From positions 124,001 to 188,000 of the forward strand of contig NZ_JBICTU010000012.1 of NCBI RefSeq assembly GCF_043197795.1: a stretch of 64,000 nt of DNA, read 5' to 3'. The notes beneath the pieces are model-generated. The model had not been told where the DNA came from. It worked only from the letters and a program-made list of their open reading frames with translations, and did not search any database. Shown here in pieces: positions 44,632 through 53,766 of this stretch (positions are counted from its first letter, which is position 1; every line of letters starts with the position of its first letter). The position numbers were made by a program, and so were the translations under genes. Source of the stretch: Sphaerisporangium sp040649355 (lineage in GTDB: Bacteria > Actinomycetota > Actinomycetes > Streptosporangiales > Streptosporangiaceae).

Positions 44632-45255
44632 ATGAACACTCGTCTTCTCGCCCTTCCGGTCGTAGCGGCCATGTCGCTCACGGCCGCCTACGGCACCACC
44701 GCAGGCGCCACCAGCGACAGCGGTACGCACGGCTTCACCGTGACGCCAAGGACCGTCCATTCGCCGACACCCTCAGCCTCCTCCTCTCCGGTCGGCCCGG
44801 GCTGCTCGTCCCTGCCGAGCTCCGGGCCCGGCAGCCCGTCGGAGATCGCCAACGAGCCGGTGGCCACCGCCGCCACGCACATCCCCGACCTGTCGACCCT
44901 CGTCGACCTCGCGAAGAAGGCGGGCCTGGTGGACACGCTGAACTCCGCCTCGGACATCACCGTCTTCGCGCCCAGCAACGCCGCCTTCAAGAAGGTCCCG
45001 AAGGACCAGCTCGACAAGGTGCTGGGGAACAAGAACGAGCTCACCAAGGTCCTCACCTACCACGTCGTCCAGGGGCGCAAGACCCCCGCCGACCTGGAGA
45101 AGGGCGACTTCACCACCCTGGAGGGCGACAAGATCACCACCAGCAGGTCGGGTGACGGCTTCAAGATAGGCAACGCCGAGGTGTCCTGCGGCAACCTGCA
45201 GACCCGCAACGCCACCGTCTACATCATCGACTCGGTCCTCAAGCCCGGGAGCTGA
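44632..45255 (+). CDS. Secreted fasciclin (FAS1) domain protein
   Basis: A 207-residue protein with a signal peptide (MNTRLLALPVVAAMSLTAAY). Residues about 70-205 form one FAS1 domain: H1 box DITVFAPSNAAF, the YH motif VLTYHVVQGR, H2-like VSCGNLQTRNATVYIIDSVL. Similar to mycobacterial MPT70-like secreted proteins. A Ser/Pro-rich segment (about 40-65) links signal and domain. AAGGGGA precedes ATG 44632; GTG 44593 is an alternative. Confidence 0.88.
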   Translation: MNTRLLALPVVAAMSLTAAYGTTAGATSDSGTHGFTVTPRTVHSPTPSASSSPVGPGCSSLPSSGPGSPSEIANEPVATAATHIPDLSTLVDLAKKAGLVDTLNSASDITVFAPSNAAFKKVPKDQLDKVLGNKNELTKVLTYHVVQGRKTPADLEKGDFTTLEGDKITTSRSGDGFKIGNAEVSCGNLQTRNATVYIIDSVLKPGS

Positions 45256-45266
45256 GCCTCCCCGGG

Positions 45267-45319
45267 GCGACCGGCCGGGGCGCGGGCGGCGTACGCGCCG
45301 CCCGGCCCCGGCCGGTCGC
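45267..45319. terminator. Very long near-perfect hairpin between convergent genes
   Basis: An outer 15-bp perfect stem (45267-45281 with 45305-45319) continues into an inner 9-bp stem (45283-45291 with 45296-45304). It separates the fasciclin gene from the convergent peptidase operon and should end transcription from both sides. Confidence 0.85.
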
Positions 45320-45329
45320 GAAGGCTCCT

Positions 45330-46643
45330 CTAGGCCGCGCGGGACGTCAGCAGGCGGTCCAGGACGCGGACCCCGAACTCCAGGCCGGCGACCGGCACCC
45401 GCTCGTCCACGCCGTGGAACATACCGAAGTAGTCGAGCGCCGGGTCCAGCAGCAGCGGCGCGAAGCCGTACCCCCTGATGCCGAGCGTGGCGAACGACTT
45501 GGCGTCGGTGCCGCCGGTCATGACGTACGGCACGGGGCGCCCCGCCGGGTCCTCGGCGAGCAGGGCCGAGCACAGGTCGTCGAACAGGCCCTCGGTGGGG
45601 GAGGCCACGCCGTCGCCGAAGCTGACGAACTCCCGGCTGATCTTCGGGCCGAGCAGCTTGTCGATCGTCTCCAGGAACTCCTCGCGGAACCCGGGCAGGA
45701 ACCTGCCGTCCACGTGCGCGTGGGCCGTGCCGGGGATGACGTTGACCTTGTAGCCCGCGTCCAGCATGGTCGGGTTGGCCGAGTTGCGGATCACGCCCTT
45801 GAACAGGGTGCCGACCCTGCCCAGGCGCTCGACCTCCTCGTCGAGCCGGTCGAGATCGATCGTCGTCCCAAGGGCCCGGCCGAGGCCGTCGATGAGGGAG
45901 GCCACGGCAGGCGTGAGCCGTACGGGCCAGCGGTGGTCGGCCAGGCGCGTGAGGGCCCGGCAGAGCTCCGCCACCGGGTTGTCCACCGGCGGCTTGGACC
46001 CGTGCCCCGCCACGCCGTGCGCGGTGACCTTCATCCACGCCGTGCCGCGCTCGCCCACCGCCACCGGATAGACGCGCAGGTCACCCTCACGGGAGGCGGA
46101 CCCGGTGCCGCCCGGAACGGTCACGCTGAAGCCGCCCGACTCGCTGATGGCCTCGGTGCAGCCCTCGAACAGGTCGCGGTGCCGGGTGACGGCGTAGCCC
46201 GCGCCGTACTCCCCGGTGGCCTCCTCGTCGGCGAGGAACGCCAGCACGATGTCACGCTTGGGACGCAGGCCCTTGCGGGCCCACTCGCTGACGAGCGCCA
46301 GCGTCATGGACAGGGTGCCCTTCATGTCCACAGCGCCGCGCCCGTGCACGCACCCGTCGGCGATCTCGCCGGAGAAGGGGTGGAGCCTCCACTCCGCCGG
46401 GTCGGCGGGGACGACGTCCAGGTGGCCGTGGATCAGCAGGGCTTCCGGGCTGTCCCCGGGGATGCGGGCCACCACGCTCGTGCGGCGGGGCGCCGACTCG
46501 AACACCGTGGGCTCGATGCCCAGGCCGGAGAGCAGCCCCGCGACGTACTCGGCGGCCGGACGCTCTCCCGAGCCGTCCGGAGTCCCGTCGTTGGTCGTGT
46601 CGATCTTGAGCAGGTCCGAGCAGATGCTTGCGACCTCGGTCAC
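45330..46643 (-). CDS. M20-family metallopeptidase / dipeptidase
   Basis: A 437-residue di-zinc peptidase of the ArgE/DapE/CPG2 type: H74-x-D76 in HGHLDVVPAD, bridging D106 in GRGAVDMKG, and E140-E141 in LADEEATG; a dimerisation-domain histidine lies in AHGVAGHGSKPP. It cleaves amide bonds of small peptides or N-acyl amino acids. The GTG start at 46643 overlaps the upstream S9 peptidase stop (GTGA, 4 nt). AAGGAAG precedes it. With the two upstream genes it forms a translationally coupled peptide-degradation unit. Confidence 0.88.
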   Translation of the reverse strand: MTEVASICSDLLKIDTTNDGTPDGSGERPAAEYVAGLLSGLGIEPTVFESAPRRTSVVARIPGDSPEALLIHGHLDVVPADPAEWRLHPFSGEIADGCVHGRGAVDMKGTLSMTLALVSEWARKGLRPKRDIVLAFLADEEATGEYGAGYAVTRHRDLFEGCTEAISESGGFSVTVPGGTGSASREGDLRVYPVAVGERGTAWMKVTAHGVAGHGSKPPVDNPVAELCRALTRLADHRWPVRLTPAVASLIDGLGRALGTTIDLDRLDEEVERLGRVGTLFKGVIRNSANPTMLDAGYKVNVIPGTAHAHVDGRFLPGFREEFLETIDKLLGPKISREFVSFGDGVASPTEGLFDDLCSALLAEDPAGRPVPYVMTGGTDAKSFATLGIRGYGFAPLLLDPALDYFGMFHGVDERVPVAGLEFGVRVLDRLLTSRAA

Positions 46644-48511
46644 GTTCTTCCTTTCAGCGTCAGCGGCGGCACTTCGGGAGTGGGGAAGCCGAAGATGAGC
46701 CCGTAGAACGCGAGCTCGGCCTCGAGTGCCGCGACGATGGTTTCCTCTCTTCGCCAGCCATGCTGTTCCCCGGGAAAGGTGAGGTAGGCCCATCGCCCGC
46801 CGTGCTCGTCGAGCGCGGCGACGAACCGCTCGGCCTGGCCTGGGTCGACGATGGCGTCCTCCAGGCCGTGCATGAGCAGCGCCGGCCCGGACGCCTGTGC
46901 CGCGTGCAGGGCGGGGGAGCGCTCCTGATACCGCTCGCGGGTCTCGGGGAGCGGGCCGATGAGGCCGTCGAGGTACCGGGACTCGAAGTCGTGGGTCTCC
47001 CTGGCCCAGCCCTCCGGGTCGGTGATCGCGTAGTGGGCGACCGCGCCGCGGAAGGCGTCGCTGTGCACGAGCGCCGCCACCGACGTCCAGCCGCCCGCGC
47101 TCCCGCCCCGGATGGCGACACGCTCGGGGTCGGCGAGGCCGGCCGCCACCAGCCCGCGCGCGACGGTCTCGCTGTCGCGCACGTCCACAACGCCCCAGTT
47201 GTGCCGGAGCCGCTCGCGGTAGGCCCTGCCGTACCCGGTCGAACCCCCGTAGTTCACCTCGGCGACGCCGATGCCCCGGCTGGTGAAGTAGGCGATCTCC
47301 AGGTCGAAGACCATCGGGCTGGAGCCCGTGGGGCCTCCGTGGACGAACATCACGTACGGGGCGGGGGCGCCCGTCCCGGCGCCCGCCGGCGGGTACACGT
47401 GGGCGTGCACGCCGTCGAAGATCATCGCCTCGGGGACCGGCAGCACGGCCGGGTCGGGAAGCTCCTTGGCGGGGGAGAGCACCTCCTGGGCGCCGGTCGC
47501 GAGGTCGACGCGCACGACCTCGAAGGACCTGTGCGGCGAGGCGCCCACGCCGGCCACGCTCGACCCGCCGGGGGAGGCCGACACCGTGGGGGCCCAGTAG
47601 GTGTACGACCCGCCGATGTCGGTGATCTTCCCGGTGGCGGGGTCCAGCACGCCCAGCCGCTTGCCGTCGGCAGTGCCGTACATCGTCACGACGCGGTCGC
47701 CCGCGAGCGCGAACCACTGGTAGCCGAGCTTCCAGGCCGCGTCGCCGAACTCCTGGGGCGAGGGGGTGAGGTTGCGCGGGGGAGTGCCGTCGAGCGGGAC
47801 CAGGTGGATGTTCCACCAGCCGGTGGGGTCGGTCACGGCGTACAGGGCGCCGTCGTCGCGCCACTCGGCCTGGGCCACCGCCTCGTGCGGCCCGCCCGCC
47901 ACCACACGGTACGGCCCGGCGGTGCCGTCGTCCCGCAGCGGGGCCACGCAGAGCTCGGTGCCGTCCCAGGGCATGGCCGGGTGGTCCCAGCCGATCCAGG
48001 CCAGCCGGCGGCCGTCGGGGGAGACGCGCGGGTTCATGATGAAGTGCTGTGCCGTGACGACCACGCGGGACGGCCCGCCACCGAGCGGCACCGCGACCAG
48101 GTCGCGCTCGTCGCCGGTCTCGCGCACGCACCACACCTCGTCGCCGTGGATCACCAGGTCGGCGTAGCGGGACGATCCGGGCGGGGTGAGCGGCACCGGG
48201 TCGCCTCCCGGCGCGCAGCGGTAGAGCCGCTGGTCCTCCCAGTTGGCGAACACCAGCCCGCCGCCGGGGAGCGGGCGCCACGCCCGCCCGCCGTACTCGA
48301 TCACGCGGCTGCGGGCGTTCCACCCCCGGGGCAGGACGTCCCGGACGGCGCCGTCGGGGGTGCGCCGCACGACGCAGCGCCGCCCGCCCTCGGCCGGGCG
48401 CGGCTCGTCCCACCACACCTCCTCGCCGGTGGGGGCGGGCACGATCTCCACCCAGAGCGGGCGGTCATCCACGCGTGCGACGTCGACGGCAGTGATAGGA
48501 GAGTCGATCAC
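46640..48511 (-). CDS. S9-family prolyl oligopeptidase / acylaminoacyl peptidase
   Basis: A 623-residue alpha/beta-hydrolase peptidase with an N-terminal propeller-like region (RLAWIGWDHPAMPWDGTEL, WWNIHLVPLDG) and C-terminal catalytic domain: FVHGGPTG oxyanion region, nucleophile Ser471 in RGGSAGGW, Asp552 in HGLEDAIV and His584 in GEQHGW. It hydrolyses short peptides. The start is GTG 48511, with AGAGGG 6 nt upstream and a 4-nt overlap with the C39 peptidase stop. No signal peptide, so cytoplasmic. Confidence 0.9.
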   Translation of the reverse strand: MIDSPITAVDVARVDDRPLWVEIVPAPTGEEVWWDEPRPAEGGRRCVVRRTPDGAVRDVLPRGWNARSRVIEYGGRAWRPLPGGGLVFANWEDQRLYRCAPGGDPVPLTPPGSSRYADLVIHGDEVWCVRETGDERDLVAVPLGGGPSRVVVTAQHFIMNPRVSPDGRRLAWIGWDHPAMPWDGTELCVAPLRDDGTAGPYRVVAGGPHEAVAQAEWRDDGALYAVTDPTGWWNIHLVPLDGTPPRNLTPSPQEFGDAAWKLGYQWFALAGDRVVTMYGTADGKRLGVLDPATGKITDIGGSYTYWAPTVSASPGGSSVAGVGASPHRSFEVVRVDLATGAQEVLSPAKELPDPAVLPVPEAMIFDGVHAHVYPPAGAGTGAPAPYVMFVHGGPTGSSPMVFDLEIAYFTSRGIGVAEVNYGGSTGYGRAYRERLRHNWGVVDVRDSETVARGLVAAGLADPERVAIRGGSAGGWTSVAALVHSDAFRGAVAHYAITDPEGWARETHDFESRYLDGLIGPLPETRERYQERSPALHAAQASGPALLMHGLEDAIVDPGQAERFVAALDEHGGRWAYLTFPGEQHGWRREETIVAALEAELAFYGLIFGFPTPEVPPLTLKGRT

Positions 48512-49662
48512 CAGTTGCCCTCTGAAGGTGGGAGTGGGATGTCGTGCGGGTGGATGACATGGACGATTCCCCCGCTGCTGGTGGTGCGTAACCAGACGTT
48601 CTCGAATGCGGCCCTCGGATAGGTTCTTTTGACCGTCTCGTCGGACTGCGCCGCCGGATCGTTGGCGATGACGTCGCCCCCGGCGGTGAACCCGGTCACG
48701 ACCATGAGGTGGCCGCGTGTGGAGTACCCCGAGCCCGGGAGCTCGTGTTCCTTGAACGACTGCGAGGTGATCACCGGGATCCCGGCGCGGATGAATCGTT
48801 CCACCTCGGCCAGCGAGCGCATGCGGGTGACGAAGCCGCTCAGCCCGTACCGCCCGGCGTAGGCGACCCCGAACGGCCAGTTGCCGGTGCCCTGGTAGCT
48901 GTGGTCGTACATGTCGCGGGCGGCGTGGTCGACGGCGGGGCACGGGTCGGCGGGGTCGACGAAGGTGAGGTCGCCGGGCGCGGGCCCGCGTCCGAAGTAC
49001 TGCAGGACCATCGTCACCGAGGCCGGGCTGCACCAGGAGTCGCCGCCGCCTCCCCACTCGGGGTGGTGGCCGGCGTGGGTCTTCTGCGAGCGCGGCGGCA
49101 CGGCGAGCTCGACCCGGGAGCCCTCGCCCGCCGGGCCGGCAGGGACGCTGGCGCGCGTGGGCAGCGCCGAGGCCATCACCCCGACCGTGCGCACCGCCGC
49201 CTCGGCGCCGTGGAGCGTGACCCGCAGCCGGTAGGCCGTGACCGGCCGGGTGGCGACGAAGGTGTCGACCGCGACATCGCCGTCCTCGTCGCCCTGGCCG
49301 GGCAGCGAGGTGCGGTGGATGTCGTCTTCGCCCTCCGCCCACCGGCCCATGTCGTACCACTTGGTCAGGCCGCCGGCGGCGGTGCGCGCCCGCAGCTCCA
49401 CCCGGATCCAGGACCCCTTGGGGGCGCCGGCGGTCCAGGAGGGGACCAGTTCGGTGGCCGGGAAGCCGATGTCGCGTTCTTCTGAGGTCCACCGGGTGTA
49501 GGGCCAGGTGGTGGTCTCGCCGCCGAAGGGATCGAGGTAGGCCGTCACGCCGCTCTCGGAGGGGGCCATGGCGGTCCAGCGGTGGAGGACGACACGGCTC
49601 GGACCGGCGGGCGACGGATTGACCACCTTGCCGATTGTGGTTTTGGGCCTCGCGCGGCACAT
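48508..49662 (-). CDS. C39-like papain-fold peptidase
   Basis: A protein of about 384 residues from ATG 49662 (GTG 49707 and GTG 49626 are alternatives; none has a good RBS). Residues about 35-185 form a beta-rich N-terminal region. The C-terminal half has the C39-type core: catalytic Cys in GGDSWCSPASVTMVLQYF, His in GHLMVVTGF and Asp in VIANDPAA. There is no signal peptide or ABC transporter fusion, unlike bacteriocin C39 peptidases. It is the first gene of the coupled C39-S9-M20 operon, likely for peptide breakdown or processing. Confidence 0.8.
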   Translation of the reverse strand: MCRARPKTTIGKVVNPSPAGPSRVVLHRWTAMAPSESGVTAYLDPFGGETTTWPYTRWTSEERDIGFPATELVPSWTAGAPKGSWIRVELRARTAAGGLTKWYDMGRWAEGEDDIHRTSLPGQGDEDGDVAVDTFVATRPVTAYRLRVTLHGAEAAVRTVGVMASALPTRASVPAGPAGEGSRVELAVPPRSQKTHAGHHPEWGGGGDSWCSPASVTMVLQYFGRGPAPGDLTFVDPADPCPAVDHAARDMYDHSYQGTGNWPFGVAYAGRYGLSGFVTRMRSLAEVERFIRAGIPVITSQSFKEHELPGSGYSTRGHLMVVTGFTAGGDVIANDPAAQSDETVKRTYPRAAFENVWLRTTSSGGIVHVIHPHDIPLPPSEGNW

Positions 49663-49717
49663 CGGATGGTTTACGTATCCGTGACCAGGCCGCCCGGCGC
49701 CGCCCACGGCGCTCCCC

Positions 49718-49745
49718 GACCTCCCCCGCTCGTGCGGGGGAGGTC
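49718..49745. terminator. Hairpin with short U tract
   Basis: A perfect 12-bp stem GACCTCCCCCGC/GCGGGGGAGGTC with a TCGT loop, followed on the plus strand by TTTC. It lies downstream of the AAA ATPase gene (minus strand) and upstream of the peptidase operon, so it separates the two transcription units. Confidence 0.7.
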
Positions 49746-49761
49746 TTTCACGCCGGGCCGG

Positions 49762-50892
49762 TCAGAGGTACAGGCCGGTGGCCTCGGCGGGCGCGGCGGG
49801 GACGGCCGGCGCCCGCCCGGAGCGCAGGGCGAACAGCTCGGCCAGCGTGGCCCCCGACGGGCCGACGCCCTCGGAGGAGCCCAGCCACGCGGCGGCCTCC
49901 TCGGCGGACAGGCGGCCCGCCTCCACCTGCGACAGGCAGCGTCCCGGCCGTACGACCGCCGGGTGGAGCCGGGCGAGGTCCTCGTTGGTGGTCACGGCCA
50001 CGAGGACGTCCCTGCCCTGGCCGAGCAGCCCGTCGGTCAGGTTGAGCAGGCGGGACAGTCCCTGGCCGGTGGCCTCCTTGGCCTCGGCGCGGATGAGCTC
50101 GTCGCAGTCCTCCAGCACCAGCAGCCGCCAGCGGTGGTTCTCGTCGTCGGAGTCGTACCCGACGGCGACCTCCATCAGGTAGCCGGGGTCGGCGAACAGC
50201 CGCTCGGGGTCGAGCACGCAGTCGACCTGGCACCAGGCGGCCCACTCCCTGGCCAGGGCGCGCAGAGCCGTGGTCTTGCCGGTCCCCGGAGGGCCGTGCA
50301 GCAGGATCAGCCTGCCGTTGACGTCGGAGGGCGTCACCGCCATGAGGTTCTGGAAGGACTCGCCCGCGCCGCGCGAGTAGTTCGCCCTGATCGCCGGCCA
50401 GCGCGGCGCGGTGATCGGGCGCTGGGTGCGGCGGGGCCCGTGGGCGCCCGTCCACCAGAAGCCCATGTCGACGTGGTCGGCGTCCTCGGGAGGCGGCTCG
50501 ACCGCGTCACGGACGGACTCCTCCAGCACCGAGCGCGCGAGCTCGTCGCTCACCGCGGTCACGGTGAGCACGGCCGAGCGGTTGCGGAACCGCACCACTC
50601 TGAGGGTCCAGCCCTCCCCGCACGCCAGGCGCGAGTCACGGCCGTCGTCCTCCCTCGCGGCACGGGTCAGCCGGGCGCGCGCGGGCATCAGGGGGGCGTC
50701 GGGACGCACCCTCTCCAGGTTGGTGGAACGTGCCCAGGGCTGGTTCCCGGTGGCGAACGGGGACAGCGCGAGGGCGTCGATGACATCGATCGGCGAGTCG
50801 CCGTCGTCGAGCCACACCTTCATGGGCAGGGCTTCGGCGGCGGGGAAACGAACCTCCTCCACAACGGACATATATTCATGATTCAGGCTCAT
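49762..50892 (-). CDS. AAA-family ATPase with DUF5925-like N-terminus
   Basis: A 376-residue protein. Residues 1 to about 150 are a mixed alpha/beta domain that I tentatively match to DUF5925. A full AAA core follows: Walker A GPPGTGKTT (200-208), Walker B LLVLEDCDELI, sensor-1 VAVTTNEDLA, and an Arg-rich RPGRCLSQVE region. It may act as a remodelling ATPase; no partner is next to it. Start at 50892 or at the Met 7 codons later; no clear RBS, so possibly leaderless. Confidence 0.8.
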   Translation of the reverse strand: MSLNHEYMSVVEEVRFPAAEALPMKVWLDDGDSPIDVIDALALSPFATGNQPWARSTNLERVRPDAPLMPARARLTRAAREDDGRDSRLACGEGWTLRVVRFRNRSAVLTVTAVSDELARSVLEESVRDAVEPPPEDADHVDMGFWWTGAHGPRRTQRPITAPRWPAIRANYSRGAGESFQNLMAVTPSDVNGRLILLHGPPGTGKTTALRALAREWAAWCQVDCVLDPERLFADPGYLMEVAVGYDSDDENHRWRLLVLEDCDELIRAEAKEATGQGLSRLLNLTDGLLGQGRDVLVAVTTNEDLARLHPAVVRPGRCLSQVEAGRLSAEEAAAWLGSSEGVGPSGATLAELFALRSGRAPAVPAAPAEATGLYL

Positions 50893-51106
50893 AGCGTGTG
50901 GAGTCCACGGATTTTTCTGGGAAGTCGGTTAAATCAATGTGATGTGCTATAGCGACATCGGCAAACCCGTCATGTGCTGATGTGTCCATGGTTATGGTTG
51001 GTCGCGCGGATCGGTCCACTGCGAGCCGCAAAGGGCTGGTTTGGGTGCCCTGTGGGAGGACAGTGGTCCATCAGTCCTGAATGCTCGTTCCCCCTGGGAG
51101 AAGTTC
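50893..51106. promoter_or_regulatory. AT-rich divergent promoter region
   Basis: 214 bp between the AAA ATPase and amidase genes. The left half (50880-51000) is clearly AT-rich for this genome (ATATATTCATGATTCAGG and neighbours), fitting divergent promoters. Confidence 0.4.
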
Positions 51107-51886
51107 GTGGCCATCGATCTCGTGACCCGTAAAGACTGGGGCGCCCGCGCGCCGCGTGGCTCCTATACGACGCTGACCTCCACAAAGGGCATCAAGGTCC
51201 ACTACACAGGTGGCCGCGTGGAACCCGCGACCGTGGACGACCACGCCAAGTGCGTCGCCATGGTGAAATCCATCCAGAGCTTTCACATGGACGGAAACGG
51301 CTGGCTCGACATCGGGTACAGCATGGTCGCCTGTAGTCATCGGAAGGTCTTCGTCGGCAGGGGCCCCGGGCACCTGCCCGCCGCCAACGGGCCCGGCCTG
51401 AACACCGGCCACTACGCCGTCCTCGGCCTCGTCGGCGACTCCGGCCTCGTGAAGCCGCCCGATGGCATGCTCCACGGCATCCTCGACGCCATCGAGTACC
51501 TGCGCGAGAAGGGCGGCGCGGGCAAGGAGATCAAGGGCCACCGCGACGGCTACTCCACCGACTGCCCCGGCGCCGCGCTGTACGCGTGGGTGAAGAATGG
51601 GGCCCCGCGCCCCGGCGGCCAGACCGGCCCCACCGACCCGGACCCCGTGGAGCACCCGAAGTTCCCCGGCAGGCCGCTGAAGTACCCGCCCGTCATGCGC
51701 GGCGAGGACGTGCGCACCTGGCAGGCCCAGATGGAGAAGCGCGGCTTCACCCTCGACGTGGACGGCGCGTACGGGCCGGCCTCGCGGGACCTGTGCCTGC
51801 GGTTCCAGCGGGAGCGGCACCTGGACGCCGACGGCGTGGTCGGCGAGGACACCTGGGACGCCGCCTGGGAGGCCCCCCTCGCCTGA
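51107..51886 (+). CDS. N-acetylmuramoyl-L-alanine amidase with peptidoglycan-binding domain
   Basis: A 259-residue zinc amidase of the Amidase_2/PGRP type: RKDWGARAPRGSY, zinc ligand His32 in KVHYTGG, His145 in GHRDGYS and Cys153 in TDCPGAAL. A Pro/Gly linker (about 168-185) precedes a PG_binding_1 domain (about 187-255, GEDVRTWQAQMEKRGF, DGAYGPASRDLCLRFQ). No signal peptide is visible, unlike most cell-wall enzymes; endolysin-like. GTG 51107 follows a GGGAG box. Confidence 0.88.
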   Translation: MAIDLVTRKDWGARAPRGSYTTLTSTKGIKVHYTGGRVEPATVDDHAKCVAMVKSIQSFHMDGNGWLDIGYSMVACSHRKVFVGRGPGHLPAANGPGLNTGHYAVLGLVGDSGLVKPPDGMLHGILDAIEYLREKGGAGKEIKGHRDGYSTDCPGAALYAWVKNGAPRPGGQTGPTDPDPVEHPKFPGRPLKYPPVMRGEDVRTWQAQMEKRGFTLDVDGAYGPASRDLCLRFQRERHLDADGVVGEDTWDAAWEAPLA

Positions 51887-51948
51887 GCGGGCCCGTCAGG
51901 GGGTCCCCGAGGTGTCCTTCCCGGTCGGCAGCGCCTACGATCCGTGAC

Positions 51949-53766
51949 ATGACGGTGCAGCCTGAGGAGTTCCATCCGGCCGCCGGGTTCCCGCCGGGCA
52001 CGCGGGACGACTGGCGGCGACTCGCCTTGGGCGTGCTGCGCAGGTCCGGGGCCGAGGTCGGCTCGCCCGAGGAGGCGCTGGCCTTCACGACCTACGACGG
52101 CGTGACCCTCCGGCCGCTGTACGACGCCGCCGACCTGCCCGGCGACCCCGGTGTGCCGGGCTTCGCGCCCTACACGCGGGGCGCCCGCCCCGCCGGTGGC
52201 GTGGTCTCCGGCTGGGACGTGCGCCAGCGCCACGCCCACCCCGACCCGTCGGTGACCCGCGAGGCCGTGCTGACCGACCTGGAGAACGGCGTCACCTCGG
52301 TCTGGCTCGTCCTCGGCGACGGCGGGCTCGATCCCGCCGCGCTGCCCCGGGTCCTGGACGGCGTCTACCTCGACCTCGCCCCCGTCGTGCTCGACGCGGG
52401 GGCCCGTACGGGCGAGGCCGCCGAGATCTTCCTGCGCGTCGCGGACGGGCGCGGCATCGCCCCCGCCGGCGGCAACCTCGGCGCCGACCCCCTCGGCCTG
52501 AAGGCCAGGACCGGCGCCCCCGCCGCCATGGCCGGGGCCGTCGAGCTCGCCCGGCGCGCCCGCGAGCACCCGTCCATGCGGGCGATCACCGTCGACGCCA
52601 CCCCGTACCACGACGCGGGCGGCTCCGACGCGGAGGAGCTCGGCTGCTCGATCGCCACCGGGGTCGCCTACCTGCGCGCGCTGACCGACGCCGGCCTGCC
52701 GGTGGAGGAGGCGTTCGGGCAGATCGAGTTCCGGTACGCCGCCACGGCCGACCAGTTCCTCACGATCGCGAAGTTCAGAGCCGCGCGCACCCTCTGGTCG
52801 CGCGTCGCCGGGGCCTGCGGCGTCCCCGCCCACGGCGGCCAGGTCCAGCACGCGGTCACCTCCTCGGCGATGATGACCGGCCGTGACCCGTGGGTGAACA
52901 TGCTCCGCACCACGCTCGCCTGCTTCGGAGCCGGCATCGGCGGCGCGGACGCCGTCACCGTGCAGCCCTTCGACGCGCGCCTCGGCCTGCCCGACGCCTT
53001 CGCCCGCCGCATCGCCCGCAACACCCAGTCGCTGCTGGTCGAGGAGGCGGGCGTCGCCAGGGTCGCCGACCCGGCCGGCGGCTCCTGGTACGCCGAGCGG
53101 CTCACCGCCGACCTGGCGGCCAAGGCCTGGGAGTGGTTCCAGGAGATCGAGCGCGCGGGCGGCGCCGAGGCGGCCCTCGACCGGCTGATCCCCGAGCGGC
53201 TCGCCGCCACCTGGGCGCGCCGCTCCGCCGGCATCGCCCGCCGCCGCGACCCGATCACCGGCGTCAGCGAGTTCCCGAACCTCGCCGAGCGGCGTCCCAC
53301 CCGGTCGCCCGCGCCCGAGCCCACCGGGGGCGGCCTGCCCCGGGTCCACTACGCGCAGGGCTTCGAGGAGCTGCGCGACGCCGCCGACCGGGCGCGGGCC
53401 AGGCCGGAGGTCTTCCTGGCGACCATCGGCCCGGTGGCCGCGCACACCGCGCGGGCCTCGTTCGCCGCGAACCTCTTCCAGGCCGGCGGCATCGCCACCG
53501 TCGCGGGCGGCCCCGGCACCGATCCGGCCGAGATCGCCGATGCCTTCCGGCGCAGCGGCGCCACGGTCGCCTGCCTGTGCTCCAGCGACAAGCTGTACGC
53601 CGAGCACGCGGCGGCGGTCGCGGCCGAGCTCCGGCGGGCGGGGGCGAGAAAGATCTGGCTGGCGGGGAAGGGTGACCATGAGGGCGTGGACGCCAACCTG
53701 TACGCCGGCTGCGACGTGCTGGAAGTGCTCCGCGCCACGTTCGACGACCTGGGAGTGACCCCATGA
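51949..53766 (+). CDS. mutA: Methylmalonyl-CoA mutase small (non-catalytic) subunit
   Basis: A 605-residue alpha/beta-barrel protein homologous to the catalytic subunit (EEALAFTTYDGVTLRPLYDA, PGFAPYTRGARPAGGVVSGW, IARNTQSLLVEEAGVARVADPAGGSWY). Its B12-binding C-terminus is degenerate: the D-x-H-x2-G motif is absent (GKGDHEGVDANLYAG instead). The subunit is structural. The frame is open upstream, but ATG 51949 begins the normal N-terminus. The last codons overlap the mutB start as ATGA. Confidence 0.92.
   Translation: MTVQPEEFHPAAGFPPGTRDDWRRLALGVLRRSGAEVGSPEEALAFTTYDGVTLRPLYDAADLPGDPGVPGFAPYTRGARPAGGVVSGWDVRQRHAHPDPSVTREAVLTDLENGVTSVWLVLGDGGLDPAALPRVLDGVYLDLAPVVLDAGARTGEAAEIFLRVADGRGIAPAGGNLGADPLGLKARTGAPAAMAGAVELARRAREHPSMRAITVDATPYHDAGGSDAEELGCSIATGVAYLRALTDAGLPVEEAFGQIEFRYAATADQFLTIAKFRAARTLWSRVAGACGVPAHGGQVQHAVTSSAMMTGRDPWVNMLRTTLACFGAGIGGADAVTVQPFDARLGLPDAFARRIARNTQSLLVEEAGVARVADPAGGSWYAERLTADLAAKAWEWFQEIERAGGAEAALDRLIPERLAATWARRSAGIARRRDPITGVSEFPNLAERRPTRSPAPEPTGGGLPRVHYAQGFEELRDAADRARARPEVFLATIGPVAAHTARASFAANLFQAGGIATVAGGPGTDPAEIADAFRRSGATVACLCSSDKLYAEHAAAVAAELRRAGARKIWLAGKGDHEGVDANLYAGCDVLEVLRATFDDLGVTP

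Noticed and set aside
51586..51948. Extension of mutA into the amidase gene
   Set aside because: The normal mutase N-terminus begins at ATG 51949 and the extension overlaps the amidase gene.
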